A program made the position numbers and the translations under genes. Below, piece after piece: positions 1 through 9,072 of a DNA stretch of 64,000 bases. This stretch comes from Peptacetobacter sp900550335 (lineage in GTDB: Bacteria > Bacillota > Clostridia > Peptostreptococcales > Peptostreptococcaceae). The notes under the pieces are model-generated. The model was not told the DNA's origin. It saw only the letters and a program-made list of their open reading frames with translations, and made no database searches. The stretch is taken from assembly GCF_047528295.1 (NCBI RefSeq), contig NZ_CP180001.1, forward strand, positions 434,001 to 498,000, in the 5' to 3' direction. Within the stretch, counting starts at the first letter, position 1; each line of letters starts with the position of its first letter.

Positions 1-548
<548 letters not shown>

Positions 549-735
549 AAATTTCTTCGAAATTTTATATCGCCAACGAATTTTTCGCTAATGCTCAAAA
601 TTCCGTTGCTCAAAATAAAATTAGTTTGTTAAATCCGCTCAGATGTTATCTCAAAATATCTGGCATGGTTTGTATGGCGTTCGAATTGTTTATTCGAACT
701 AAATATATCTGCTGTTCAGTTTTCAAAGTTCATTT
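549..735 (-). other. 16S leader of the first rrn operon
   Basis: The block 632-735 is almost identical to the leader of the second operon (24871-24974); 549-631 has diverged but keeps a hairpin next to the 16S start. The similarity stops abruptly at 735, where the second operon has a tRNA-Met instead. The segment near 712-733 can pair with the sequence after 16S in the second operon, so it is probably half of the 16S processing stem. Beyond the promoter, 803-1021 is AT-rich with nothing recognisable except the ribosome-binding site of the next gene. Confidence 0.8.
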
Positions 736-773
736 CTGTTTTGTTTCACTGCCCTCTCTCAAGGACAAGTATT

Positions 774-802
774 ATATTATCATCTTTTGTTTTTATGGTC
801 AA
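774..802 (-). promoter_or_regulatory. rrn promoter (sigma-A type)
   Basis: On the minus strand TTGACC (797-802) is followed by a 17-base spacer and TAATAT (774-779). The same arrangement, with a near-identical -10 flank, lies upstream of the second rRNA operon at 25327-25355, which supports a real rRNA promoter. Transcription would run directly into the 16S leader. Confidence 0.85.
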
Positions 803-1021
803 CACTTTTTTTCATTTTTTTTAATTTATTTTTCTCCAACTTAAAAACAATCTTTTTTCCAATATGATATTTCCTTCATATTACTTGTAATTTTTCGATT
901 AATGTATTAGATTAATATTGAAATTAATAAATAAAAATATTTTTAAACGAAAAAATATTAGTTTTTTTATCAGCAAATACTTTTATAAAATTAATCTATT
1001 TGTTGAAATTAGGAGGATTTT

Positions 1022-2266
1022 ATGAAAAAAGTACTTATTATGTCAGCTTCTACAGGTGGTGGACATAACCGCGCTGCTAAAGCAATTCAAGAGGAACTTG
1101 AGTTAAAAAATATAAATGGCGAACCAATAGAATGTAAAATAATAGACAGCTTAAAGTTAATAAATAGCTTTACAGATAAACTAATTTCTAGAGGATATGA
1201 AAAATCTGCTATGTATACTCCAGAAGCTTACGGAAGTATATATAGACTTTCAGATTCTGAACTTGTTTCAAAAAATGAATACAAAGATAATCCTTTAACA
1301 TCTTTATTAGCTAGAAAATTAAAAACTTTAATAAAAAATGAAGAACCTAATTTAATTATAGGAACACATCCATTTCCTATGATTGCTTTATGTAAATTGA
1401 AAAAAATGGCAAATGATAAAAAAATAGCGGAAAACTCAATTAATGAACCTGAAGAACTTTCTAGTTATTTCCACTGGTCAGAGGAACCCATTGAAATACC
1501 ACCATTAATTTCAATACTTACAGACTATACTGTTCATTCTACACATATTCAGAACGAAATAGACTATTATATAGTTGGACACGAATATGTAAAAGAATTA
1601 TTAGTATCTGAAGGTGAAGCTCCTGAAAAAATAAAACCTTATGGTATACCAGTAGAAAAATCTTTCTTACTCCATAGAGATAAAGATACTATTCTAAAAG
1701 AACTAAACTTAGATCCCGAAAAGAAAACTATTGTTTTAATGGGAGGTAGTTTCGGAGCGGGAAATATAAAAGAAACATTGGACGAGCTTCTAGAAATAAA
1801 TAGAGACTTCCAAATTTTAGTTATAACTGGAAGAAATAAAGTATTAAAAGAAAAAATAGACAAAAGACTCGCAATAGCAGACCATAATAAAAATGTTCAG
1901 GTTCTAGGATTTACTGATAAAATGAACGACATATTATACGCTGCAGATTTAATAGTAACAAAACCTGGTGGATTAACTACTACTGAAACAATGCTAAAAG
2001 GAATACCTATGATAGTGCCTTATTACATACCTGGACAAGAAGAAGAAAATCTAGATTTCCTTTCTAACTGTGGCGCTGTAATAAGAGTAACTAAAAAATA
2101 TACATTGCCTGTATTATTAAAAGTGTTACTAGATTATCCTGAAAGAGTAGAATTACTAAAGAAAAATATTGAATCTATAAAAAAAGTAAATTCAGCTCTA
2201 AACATAGCTAATCTATCTCAGGAAATAATGGAAAATGAAGAAGCAATAAAAGAACAAAATAACTAA
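1022..2266 (+). CDS. UgtP/MGDG-synthase-like glycosyltransferase
   Basis: 414 aa glycosyltransferase of the MurG-like GT28 fold. The N-terminal half has the MGDG-synthase-type glycine-rich loop STGGGHNRAA (residues 10-19). The C-terminal half has VLMGGSFGAG near residue 238 and the nucleotide-sugar binding TKPGGLTTTE near 312. Family members transfer a sugar from UDP-sugar to diacylglycerol at the inner membrane face, making glycolipids and lipoteichoic-acid anchors; the exact sugar cannot be read from sequence. An AGGAGG Shine-Dalgarno lies 5 bases before the ATG. It is monocistronic, divergent from the first rrn operon, and followed by a strong terminator. Confidence 0.85.
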   Translation: MKKVLIMSASTGGGHNRAAKAIQEELELKNINGEPIECKIIDSLKLINSFTDKLISRGYEKSAMYTPEAYGSIYRLSDSELVSKNEYKDNPLTSLLARKLKTLIKNEEPNLIIGTHPFPMIALCKLKKMANDKKIAENSINEPEELSSYFHWSEEPIEIPPLISILTDYTVHSTHIQNEIDYYIVGHEYVKELLVSEGEAPEKIKPYGIPVEKSFLLHRDKDTILKELNLDPEKKTIVLMGGSFGAGNIKETLDELLEINRDFQILVITGRNKVLKEKIDKRLAIADHNKNVQVLGFTDKMNDILYAADLIVTKPGGLTTTETMLKGIPMIVPYYIPGQEEENLDFLSNCGAVIRVTKKYTLPVLLKVLLDYPERVELLKKNIESIKKVNSALNIANLSQEIMENEEAIKEQNN

Positions 2267-2267
2267 T

Positions 2268-2307
2268 AAAAGGGACTGAAATCTTAATAGATAACAGTCC
2301 CTTTCTT
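2268..2307 (+). terminator. Rho-independent terminator after the glycosyltransferase
   Basis: AAAGGGACTG pairs perfectly with CAGTCCCTTT across a 16-base loop, just after the stop codon. The stem could also work in reverse for the recR operon. Confidence 0.85.
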
Positions 2308-2312
2308 AATAT

Positions 2313-2348
2313 CTTAAATAATATCTAAATCTTAAATAATATCTAAAT
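2313..2348. repeat. Two tandem copies of an 18-bp unit
   Basis: CTTAAATAATATCTAAAT occurs twice back to back, followed by a partial third copy. It lies between two convergent genes and is probably a simple replication-slippage repeat. Confidence 0.85.
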
Positions 2349-2356
2349 CTAAAAAA

Positions 2357-2551
2357 TTATTTATTCTCAGGTTCATAATAATCCTCTTCATAATCATATT
2401 GATAATTCTTAGCATTATTTCTAAAAGAACCTTCGACATTTTTATACTTCTTCTTAGAAGATGCTTTCTGCTTTGGTTTATTCACTCTCTTTTTAGTGAT
2501 AATATCCATAGCTAAGCCTTCATCAAAATCGTATTCTTTTCCGATATTCAT
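2357..2551 (-). CDS. Small basic hypothetical protein coupled to recR
   Basis: 64 aa protein that I do not recognise. The middle is lysine-rich (residues about 20-38) and the end is acidic and tyrosine-rich (NYQYDYEEDYYEPENK). There is no membrane segment. Its ATG overlaps the recR stop by one base (TAATG), which suggests translational coupling and argues for a real gene at the end of the dnaX-ybaB-recR cluster. In Bacillus the gene after recR is yaaL (DUF2508), but the sequence here does not look like YaaL. A nucleic-acid-associated role would be a guess from the charge. Confidence 0.6.
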   Translation of the reverse strand: MNIGKEYDFDEGLAMDIITKKRVNKPKQKASSKKKYKNVEGSFRNNAKNYQYDYEEDYYEPENK

Positions 2552-3153
2552 TATATCTCTCTTCTTCCTTCAAGCGCCTTCGAAATTGTAACCTCATCTG
2601 CATACTCTAAATCTCCACCTACTGGTAGCCCATGTGCAATTCTAGTAACTTTAATTCCCATTGGCTTAACGAGTCTAGCAATATACATAGCTGTAGCCTC
2701 ACCCTCAACAGTTGGATTTGTAGCCATGATTATCTCCTTAACATCCTGATTAGAAAGTCTAACCAAAAGTTCTTTTATCTTAATCATATCTGGCCCTACT
2801 CCATCCATAGGCGAAATAACCCCATGAAGAACATGATAAAGACCATTGTAATCCTTAGTTCTCTCCATAGCTGCTACATCTCTTGGGTCTTCAACAACAC
2901 AAATAACACTTTTATCTCTATTTTTATTTGAGCACATACTACATGGATCTGTATCAGTTATATTACAACAAATCGAGCAGTATCTAATCTCTCTCTTTGC
3001 ATCGACAATAGCCTTTGCCAATGCTTCAACATCATTATTGTTCATATTAACAACATGAAAAGCTAATCTCTGAGCTGTCTTTCTTCCAACTCCAGGTAAT
3101 TTTGAAAATTCTTCTATTAATCTAGTAATCGGTTCTGTATATACCTGCATCAT
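2551..3153 (-). CDS. recR: Recombination mediator RecR
   Basis: 200 aa, the normal RecR length. RecR forms a DNA clamp and works with RecO and RecF to load RecA at single-strand gaps. Visible parts are the N-terminal helix-hairpin-helix (LPGVGRKTAQRLAFH, residues 19-33), a C4 zinc finger (CSIC at 59-62 and CSMC at 71-74) and a Toprim domain beginning VICVVEDPRD. The gene starts 5 bases after ybaB and overlaps the next small gene by one base, so the set is probably one operon. The alternative ATG one codon in would give 199 aa. Confidence 0.97.
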   Translation of the reverse strand: MMQVYTEPITRLIEEFSKLPGVGRKTAQRLAFHVVNMNNNDVEALAKAIVDAKREIRYCSICCNITDTDPCSMCSNKNRDKSVICVVEDPRDVAAMERTKDYNGLYHVLHGVISPMDGVGPDMIKIKELLVRLSNQDVKEIIMATNPTVEGEATAMYIARLVKPMGIKVTRIAHGLPVGGDLEYADEVTISKALEGRREI

Positions 3154-3158
3154 ATCAC

Positions 3159-3512
3159 CTAGAATAATCCTGGTATATTCATTCCACCTGTAAGTTTGTT
3201 CATCTGATTAGCCTGAAGATCGTCTATATTTCTAAGAGCTTCATTAACAGCACTTAAAACTAAATCTTCTAACATTTCCACATCATCTGGGTCTACAACT
3301 TCTTCTTTTATACTTATAGAAACCACTTCTTTTTTACCGTTTACTTTAACAGTAACAGCTCCTCCACCTACTGATGCTTCTACTTCTTTTTCTTCTAACT
3401 CTTTCTGAGCTTTTGCCATATCTTCCTGCATTTTCTGAGCCTGTTTTAACATTTTATTCATGTTCATTCCGCCCATACCAGGCATTCCACCTGGGAATCC
3501 TTTTTTAGCCAT
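3159..3512 (-). CDS. YbaB/EbfC nucleoid-associated protein
   Basis: 117 aa YbaB/EbfC family protein. These small dimers bind DNA and are almost always encoded between dnaX and recR, as here. The N-terminus is rich in Gly and Met (GFPGGMPGMGGMNMNKM), then a helical stretch KQAQKMQEDMAKAQKELEE, then the conserved VTVKVNGKKEVVSI strand and a C-terminal helix. A good AGGAGG site precedes the ATG. The exact cellular role of the family is still unclear; a link to recombination or nucleoid structure is inferred from the constant neighbourhood. Confidence 0.93.
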   Translation of the reverse strand: MAKKGFPGGMPGMGGMNMNKMLKQAQKMQEDMAKAQKELEEKEVEASVGGGAVTVKVNGKKEVVSISIKEEVVDPDDVEMLEDLVLSAVNEALRNIDDLQANQMNKLTGGMNIPGLF

Positions 3513-3644
3513 TCCAAATTCCTCCTAATTAAAATTTATTTATTCTATTTATTATATTCTTTGTAAGCTGAATCTATCAGCAGTACTAATTCAATCATAA
3601 TTTATTTTATTACTTATTTATATTTTAAGCAATAATAATAAATT

Positions 3645-5327
3645 TTATTCATCATCCATGCTATCTCTTACCTCTATAAGCTCTGGATCTACAACCTGCT
3701 TTAATAACTCTTCACCCTTGTCAGCCTCTTTATCAATATCCATATTAATCATATCAGCCTCAGATTCTAAAATTACTTTAACAGAAAAATTCTTATGTAC
3801 AATATCTCTAACAACACTTTCTATATACTCTGAATTTCCATGGTCGCTAAGACTTTTTTTAGCAAATGCAAATTTTTCGCCAAAAATTATATAAAGCACA
3901 CCATTATGCTCTTTAAGATTTTTCTTTTCAAGAAGCATTGCTCTAACAGGCATCTTTCTATCTTGTTTCATCTTATCAAGAATCTTATCCCACAGCCGCT
4001 CGATTTTTTTAAGGTCGTCGCTCTTCATCTCTTCGTATTTCTTTGATTTCTTATTGCCAGACTTATTCTGAGATACTTTAGTTTTTTTAGGCTTAGAATC
4101 CTCTTCTAACTTATCATCAGCTTCATCTGTACCCTCATCTATTGAATCAGCACGTCTTGATGAAACAGTTATCTTGCCACTTTCTATAACCTTTTCTAAA
4201 TATTTTACCCTTTCTTCGAGTGCCTCCTTACTTGTATCATAAGTAGGCTTAATTGTTTTTATAATTCCAACCTCAAAGATTGTTCTTTTATCTGTTGCAT
4301 ATTTTAAATTGTTCTGAATCTCAGATAAAATATTTATAATTCTTATAATATTATCTATATCTGTATTTGATATACTTTTCTTCATTCTTTCAAATTCATC
4401 ATCAGATACAGATATCATTTCTTTAGCACTATCTCTAGCTGCAAGACATATCATCAAACTTCTCATATGCTCAAGCAGTTCAGAAGATAAAATCTCTATA
4501 TCTTTACCACTGGAAATAAACGAATCTATTTTTTTTAGTGCAGCTGCTACATTATGAGTTATAATATCATCAGCCAACCCAAATATTTCATCTATATTTA
4601 CAATACCCAAAATCTCAACTACATCATCATATTTTAAATGTGTATCTCCAAACAAAATACATCTATCCAAAATACTAAGTGCATCTCTAAGTGCACCTTG
4701 AGAGTTTCTAGCTATTACAGAAAGTGCATCTTCTTCAGCCTCTACCCCTTCTTTAGAACAGATATATCTCATTCTATCTTTCATTTCTTCAACAGTAATT
4801 CTTTTAAAATCAAATCTCTGACATCTTGAAAGAACTGTAGGTATCATCTTATTTGGCTCTGTTGTAGCAAAAATAAACACTACGTATTCTGGTGGTTCTT
4901 CAATAGTCTTTAGAAGTGCATTACTCGCACCCTTAGAAAGCATGTGAGCCTCATCTATAATATATACCTTATATTTTGAATTAGCTGGAGTATATTTTAC
5001 ACTCTCCCTAATTTCTCTAACATCATCTACACTATTATTTGATGCCGCATCTATTTCAAAAATATCTACTGTACTATCATTCAATATAGCTTTACAAGAT
5101 TCACACTCATTACAAGGTTCTCCATTTTGAGGGTTTAAACAGTTTACAGCTCTAGCAAAAATCTTAGCAGCTGTAGTTTTACCTGTTCCTCTAGTTCCAC
5201 TGAACATATACGCATGTGCTATATTTCCTGACATAATTTCATTTTTCAAAGTTCTTATAATATGTTCTTGTCCTACAACATCAGAAAACTTTTGAGGTCT
5301 ATATTCTCTGTACAATGCCTTGTGCAT
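3645..5327 (-). CDS. dnaX: DNA polymerase III subunits gamma/tau
   Basis: 560 aa clamp-loader ATPase that opens the sliding clamp (DnaN) and couples it to the polymerase. Walker A is GTRGTGKTT (44-52); zinc ligands are Cys63, 72, 75 and 78; Walker B/DEAH is IIDEAHML near residue 124; and an arginine-finger segment SRCQRFDFKRI follows. Residues about 375-450 are a charged linker rich in Lys, Asp and Glu, followed by the tau-type C-terminal domain. Codons 414-416 (AAA AAA ACT) contain a run of seven A; slippage by -1 there would end translation at once (AAC TAA), giving a possible short gamma form (see findings). The gene lies between SRP RNA and ybaB. Confidence 0.97.
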   Translation of the reverse strand: MHKALYREYRPQKFSDVVGQEHIIRTLKNEIMSGNIAHAYMFSGTRGTGKTTAAKIFARAVNCLNPQNGEPCNECESCKAILNDSTVDIFEIDAASNNSVDDVREIRESVKYTPANSKYKVYIIDEAHMLSKGASNALLKTIEEPPEYVVFIFATTEPNKMIPTVLSRCQRFDFKRITVEEMKDRMRYICSKEGVEAEEDALSVIARNSQGALRDALSILDRCILFGDTHLKYDDVVEILGIVNIDEIFGLADDIITHNVAAALKKIDSFISSGKDIEILSSELLEHMRSLMICLAARDSAKEMISVSDDEFERMKKSISNTDIDNIIRIINILSEIQNNLKYATDKRTIFEVGIIKTIKPTYDTSKEALEERVKYLEKVIESGKITVSSRRADSIDEGTDEADDKLEEDSKPKKTKVSQNKSGNKKSKKYEEMKSDDLKKIERLWDKILDKMKQDRKMPVRAMLLEKKNLKEHNGVLYIIFGEKFAFAKKSLSDHGNSEYIESVVRDIVHKNFSVKVILESEADMINMDIDKEADKGEELLKQVVDPELIEVRDSMDDE

Positions 5328-5422
5328 ATACTACACCCCTTTACAATAATTTATTGATAATCTTATATTTTATAAACTGTATTTTTTACTATTTTGATTT
5401 TATAATTTATAAAAATAAGAAT

Positions 5423-5459
5423 AAAAAAAAATCCCTTCATTAATATAATGTGGGATTTG
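5423..5459 (-). terminator. Terminator downstream of SRP RNA
   Basis: On the minus strand AAATCCC...GGGATTT forms a hairpin (with an inner CATTA/TAATG pairing) followed by an uninterrupted T tract, 15 bases after the SRP RNA end and before dnaX. Confidence 0.8.
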
Positions 5460-5473
5460 CTATTAAAAAAATA

Positions 5474-5742
5474 AGCTGTACACCATCTATCGTCTTCTCC
5501 TCAAAGCCGTTGCCCTACTACTCAGCTCAGCCAAGGCATCCCTGGGTCACACAGAAGGGATCGCTTACCGCTGCTTCCTTCCAGATCTGACGGGATTCAC
5601 GAGCTTCCATTGCCCAGGACCTGAGCGTCAACACCAAATAAATAGAGACTGCACTTCAATTACAAATCCTCCAGATGGAGTTCAACCCTGCTACAGCGGA
5701 TTGCAGGTTACAGGGTGCCGCTACCTCCCCATCTAGTACAGC
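5474..5742 (-). ncRNA. ffs: Signal recognition particle RNA, large bacterial type (scRNA)
   Basis: About 269 nt with complementary ends (GCTGTACTAGATGG / CCATC...GTGTACAGC) that close the long rod. The S-domain apex is readable as CTGGAAGGAAGCAGCGG, the conserved Ffh-binding tetraloop region. The length and the 5' Alu-like part (GGTAGCGGCACCCTGTAACC) indicate the long Bacillus/Clostridium type rather than the short E. coli 4.5S type. It directs membrane-protein ribosomes to the SecYEG translocon with Ffh. It lies just upstream of dnaX, as in many clostridia, with its own terminator. Confidence 0.93.
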
Positions 5743-6083
5743 AAAATTATAACCGTATTTAATTTTCAAACAACACTTTTTATTAAAATGTCATTGTGAA
5801 TTACTATACTATAATATCACAAAGATATACTTTCATCAAGAAAAATAAAAAAACTTGTTTCTTTGAAAAATTTTAAAATTTATTTTTTAAGTATATGCCT
5901 ATAAATTTATTATTTCTTATGATAACGTTACTTTACTTGTTCATATTGTTATTAAATAATTATGGTGCTAAAATATTATTTGGATAGTATCTATATTATA
6001 GAACTGTACCTATTTTTAAGCATTAAAAACTTATTTCTGAAAATCGGGGTTAGGATCACACTAGTTTTGGAGGTGATACCATT
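5743..6083. other. AT-rich intergenic region between SRP RNA and panG
   Basis: This 341-base divergent gap should contain the SRP RNA promoter (minus) and the pan operon promoter (plus). I see AT-rich sequence and a GGAGGTGAT Shine-Dalgarno before panG, but no riboswitch motif, tRNA or convincing ORF. Confidence 0.5.
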
Positions 6084-6974
6084 ATGTCCATAGGATTTAT
6101 CGGACCTGGAAAAGTAGGCGTTTCGCTTGCTAGATATTTTAAAACTAAAAATATAATTATCTCTGGTTTTTACGGTCGTAATCCAGAATCATTAGAAGAA
6201 GCTGCTAGTCTAACAGACTCAAAATCTTTTTCGGACTTAGAAGGTTTAATCAATAAAAGTAATATTATAATAATTACCACTCCCGACGACATAATTTCAG
6301 AAATAAGCAATCAAATTTCAAAATACAATCTGACTGGAAAATCAGTTTGCCATACAAGTGGCTCTATTCCATCAGATGTTCTTTCTAGTGCAGAAAATTC
6401 AGGTGCATCAATCTATTCTATACATCCAATGTTTGCATTTTCTAATAAATTCACAAACTTAGAACAACTAAATAGCGTGTATTTCTCAGTAGAAGGTAAA
6501 AATGTATCTAAAGACTCTGATGTTATAAAACTTATGGATTCTTTAGGCAATAAATACTTCACTAGAGGCTCAGATTCATCTGCTAAATACCATTTAGCTA
6601 GTGTAGTAGTTTCTAATCTAGCTTTATCTCTATTTAATATAGGAACTGGATATTTAACAGATTTAGGACTTTCTGAAGATGAAGCCTTTGAAGCACTATA
6701 TCCTCTTATTACAGGAAATATACAAAATATAAAAGAAAAAGGATATAGACTTTCTTTAACAGGACCTGTTTCTAGAGGTGATGTATCTCCTGTAGAAAAA
6801 CATCTATCTGTATTAAAGGATAGCGATATAGAAATATATAAAAATCTTTCTATGAATTTATTAAAACTTAAAGCTGAAAGGGAATTTGGTGAAAACAAAG
6901 ATTCTCTCGAAAAGCTTGTAGAATCATCAGAAAAATACCGCAAACTTTTAAACTTACTCGGAGGTAAAGAATAA
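6084..6974 (+). CDS. panG: Rossmann/DUF2520 protein, probable ketopantoate reductase PanG
   Basis: 296 aa. The N-terminus is a dinucleotide-binding Rossmann fold with GFIGPGKVGVSLA (residues 4-16), and the rest matches the DUF2520 layout (HPMFAF, and SSAKYHLASVVVSNL helices). PanG of Francisella, a reductase of this type, reduces ketopantoate to pantoate with NADPH in place of PanE or IlvC; homologs were noted in C. difficile and Enterococcus. The gene overlaps panB by one base (TAATG) and is followed by panC, so the operon would make 2-oxopantoate (PanB), pantoate (this protein) and pantothenate (PanC). The function is strongly suggested by context, not proven here. Confidence 0.82.
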   Translation: MSIGFIGPGKVGVSLARYFKTKNIIISGFYGRNPESLEEAASLTDSKSFSDLEGLINKSNIIIITTPDDIISEISNQISKYNLTGKSVCHTSGSIPSDVLSSAENSGASIYSIHPMFAFSNKFTNLEQLNSVYFSVEGKNVSKDSDVIKLMDSLGNKYFTRGSDSSAKYHLASVVVSNLALSLFNIGTGYLTDLGLSEDEAFEALYPLITGNIQNIKEKGYRLSLTGPVSRGDVSPVEKHLSVLKDSDIEIYKNLSMNLLKLKAEREFGENKDSLEKLVESSEKYRKLLNLLGGKE

Positions 6975-7801
6975 TGAAAAACACTGTATTATCATTCAAA
7001 AAAGCAAAAGAAGAAGGTAAAAAATTAAGTATGTTAACTGCATACGACTATTCAATGGCTAAAATAATAGATAGCTGTGGAATAAACGGAATACTAGTTG
7101 GGGATTCTCTTGGAATGGTTATAAAAGGAGACGAAGATACTCTTGGAGTTACTGTTGAAGACATAATCTACCACACTAGAGCAGTTAAAAAAGGTGCTAA
7201 AAATGCATTAATAGTTGGAGATATGCCATTTCTTTCTTACCATGTATCTATAGAAGATGCTGTAAGAAACGCAGGAAGAATAGTTAAAGAAGGCGGCGCA
7301 CACGCAGTTAAACTTGAAGGTGGTGCAACAGTAGCTAAACAGGTTAAAGCAATAGTAGATGCTCAGATACCAGTTATGGGACATTTAGGACTTACTCCTC
7401 AGTCTGTAAACGCATTTGGTGGATTTAAAGTTCAGGGAAAAACTGAAGAAGCAGCTAGAAAATTAATAGAAGATGCTAAACTTCTTGAAGAAGCTGGAGC
7501 TTTCTCAATAGTACTTGAAGGTGTTCCTGCTGCAATAGCAAAATTAATAACTGAAGCTGTTTCAATACCTACTATAGGAATCGGTGCTGGTGTTGATTGT
7601 GACGGACAGATACTTGTTTATCAGGATATGCTTGGAATGTTTGATGACTTCGTTCCAAAATTCGTTAAACAGTATGCAAATACTGGTAAGGTAATGAGAG
7701 ATGCTATATGTGAATATATAGAAGAAGTTGAAAACTGCTCATTCCCAGAACAGAAACATACTTTTAAAATAGATGAAGAAGAACTTAAAAAACTTTATTA
7801 A
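6974..7801 (+). CDS. panB: 3-methyl-2-oxobutanoate hydroxymethyltransferase
   Basis: 275 aa, the usual PanB length. It transfers a hydroxymethyl group from 5,10-methylene-THF to alpha-ketoisovalerate to give ketopantoate, the first committed pantothenate step. Conserved blocks are MLTAYDYSMAKI (residues about 20-31), VGDSLGMV with a metal-ligand Asp, GDMPFLSYH, and MGHLGLTPQSV. The C-terminal ACDG-type segment reads GIGAGVDCDGQILVYQD. It is translationally coupled to panG through a TAATG overlap. No frameshift or odd codon use is visible. Confidence 0.97.
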   Translation: MKNTVLSFKKAKEEGKKLSMLTAYDYSMAKIIDSCGINGILVGDSLGMVIKGDEDTLGVTVEDIIYHTRAVKKGAKNALIVGDMPFLSYHVSIEDAVRNAGRIVKEGGAHAVKLEGGATVAKQVKAIVDAQIPVMGHLGLTPQSVNAFGGFKVQGKTEEAARKLIEDAKLLEEAGAFSIVLEGVPAAIAKLITEAVSIPTIGIGAGVDCDGQILVYQDMLGMFDDFVPKFVKQYANTGKVMRDAICEYIEEVENCSFPEQKHTFKIDEEELKKLY

Positions 7802-7932
7802 TTAGATATAAATTAAATTGATTGAGTTATATATTATTAAGCATATAATTATTAGATTTAGAAATTTATTTAATTGAAATTAAAATAAGGAATAAAATTA
7901 CAACTTTATAAAAATTAGATTGGAGAATTAAA

Positions 7933-8778
7933 ATGTTAGTACATACAATAAAAGAAGTTAGAGAACAGGTTAAAGCTTGGAGAAAAGAAGGTCTTACTGT
8001 AGGATACGTACCTACTATGGGATACCTTCACGAAGGACATAGATCATTAATAGAAAAAGCTGTTTCAGAAAATGATAGAGTAGTTGTCAGCGTATTCGTA
8101 AACCCAACTCAGTTCGGACCAAATGAAGATTTTGAAGACTATCCAAGAGATATAGAAAAAGACTACGCTCTTTGTACAGATGCTGGAGCTAATTTAGTTT
8201 TCAATCCAGAACCAGAAGAAATGTACTTCCCTGATAAATGCACAACTGTAAATGTTGAAGGATTATCAAAAGGTTTATGTGGAGCTAAAAGACCAGTTCA
8301 TTTCGGTGGAGTTTGCTTAGTTGTTTCTAAATTCTTAAATATAGTTACTCCTGATAGAGCATATTTCGGTGAAAAAGATGCACAGCAGTTAGCTATAATA
8401 AAAAGAATGGTTAGAGATTTAAGCATGGATGTTGAAATAGTAGGATGCCCAATAGTTAGAGAAGCTGATGGTCTTGCTAAGAGTTCAAGAAATACTTATC
8501 TTTCTGCTGAAGAAAGAGTTGCTGCTCTTGTACTTAATAGAAGCCTTACAAAAGCTAAAGCTGCTATGGAAGGTGGTTTAAGATGTGTAAGTGAAATAAG
8601 AGATCTTATAGAAAGCGAAATAAAGGAAGAACCTCTAGCTAAAGCAGATTATATAGAAATAGTTGATAGTGAAACTCTTCAGCCTGTAGAATCTGTTGAA
8701 GGAGATGTTCTTGTTGCTATAGCTGTGTTTATAGGTAAGACTAGACTTATAGATAATTTTACTTTTAGATTAGCTTAG
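7933..8778 (+). CDS. panC: Pantothenate synthetase
   Basis: 281 aa, normal length. It condenses pantoate with beta-alanine using ATP through a pantoyl-adenylate. The nucleotidyl-transferase signature PTMGYLHEGHRSLI (residues 28-41) and the KMSKS-like loop KSSRNTYLS are both present, with FVNPTQF between them. A 131-base AT-rich gap separates it from panB, with a weak TTGGAGA Shine-Dalgarno at 7920-7926, so expression may partly depend on the upstream promoter. panD, which makes beta-alanine, is not in this operon or elsewhere in the window, so beta-alanine must come from a distant panD or uptake. Confidence 0.97.
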   Translation: MLVHTIKEVREQVKAWRKEGLTVGYVPTMGYLHEGHRSLIEKAVSENDRVVVSVFVNPTQFGPNEDFEDYPRDIEKDYALCTDAGANLVFNPEPEEMYFPDKCTTVNVEGLSKGLCGAKRPVHFGGVCLVVSKFLNIVTPDRAYFGEKDAQQLAIIKRMVRDLSMDVEIVGCPIVREADGLAKSSRNTYLSAEERVAALVLNRSLTKAKAAMEGGLRCVSEIRDLIESEIKEEPLAKADYIEIVDSETLQPVESVEGDVLVAIAVFIGKTRLIDNFTFRLA

Positions 8779-8849
8779 CTTCTGAATTAATTTTAACTAT
8801 TTTTATTTTTATCGTTATATATTTTTTTTATAATTATTTTAATTTTTTT

Positions 8850-8897
8850 AACGAGGACAATACATTGTTGAAATTTCAATGTTTTCCTCGTTTTTTA
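8850..8897 (+). terminator. Terminator of the pan operon
   Basis: AACGAGGA...ACATTG pairs with CAATGT...TCCTCGTT, followed by TTTTTTATTT. It lies about 70 bases after panC. Confidence 0.88.
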
Positions 8898-8925
8898 TTT
8901 GTCTGTAAACTATTTCTATATTTTG

Positions 8926-8955
8926 TTTACATTTCCCTTTTTTATATGTTATAAT
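8926..8955 (+). promoter_or_regulatory. Candidate promoter of a short transcript
   Basis: TTTACA (8926-8931), 18 bases, then a consensus TATAAT (8950-8955) with an upstream TG (extended -10). It points into a region with no ORF that ends in a terminator about 85 bases later, so it most likely drives a small RNA. Confidence 0.55.
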
Positions 8956-8961
8956 GTACTA

Positions 8962-9048
8962 GTATTATTTTATACAACTCTTTTTTATTTCTTTTCTCAA
9001 AGCTCCGGGAATTCCACACATTTTTTCCTGGGGCTTTATTATTTTTTT
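8962..9048 (+). ncRNA. Candidate small RNA of about 85 nt
   Basis: This segment begins just after the extended -10 promoter at 8950-8955 and ends in a strong hairpin (8999-9011 pairs with 9025-9037, with a few G-U pairs) and a T-rich tail. It has no start codon with a Shine-Dalgarno and no meaningful ORF. The 5' half is pyrimidine-rich single strand. I recognise no RNA family. It could alternatively be a second terminator behind the pan operon with a chance -10. Confidence 0.45.
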
Positions 9049-9072
9049 GAAAAGGTAATTATTATATAGTTA

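Noticed and set aside
6413..6943. 176-codon minus-strand ORF opposite panG
   Set aside because: It is serine-rich antisense sequence typical of AT-rich shadow frames; panG has clear domain motifs.
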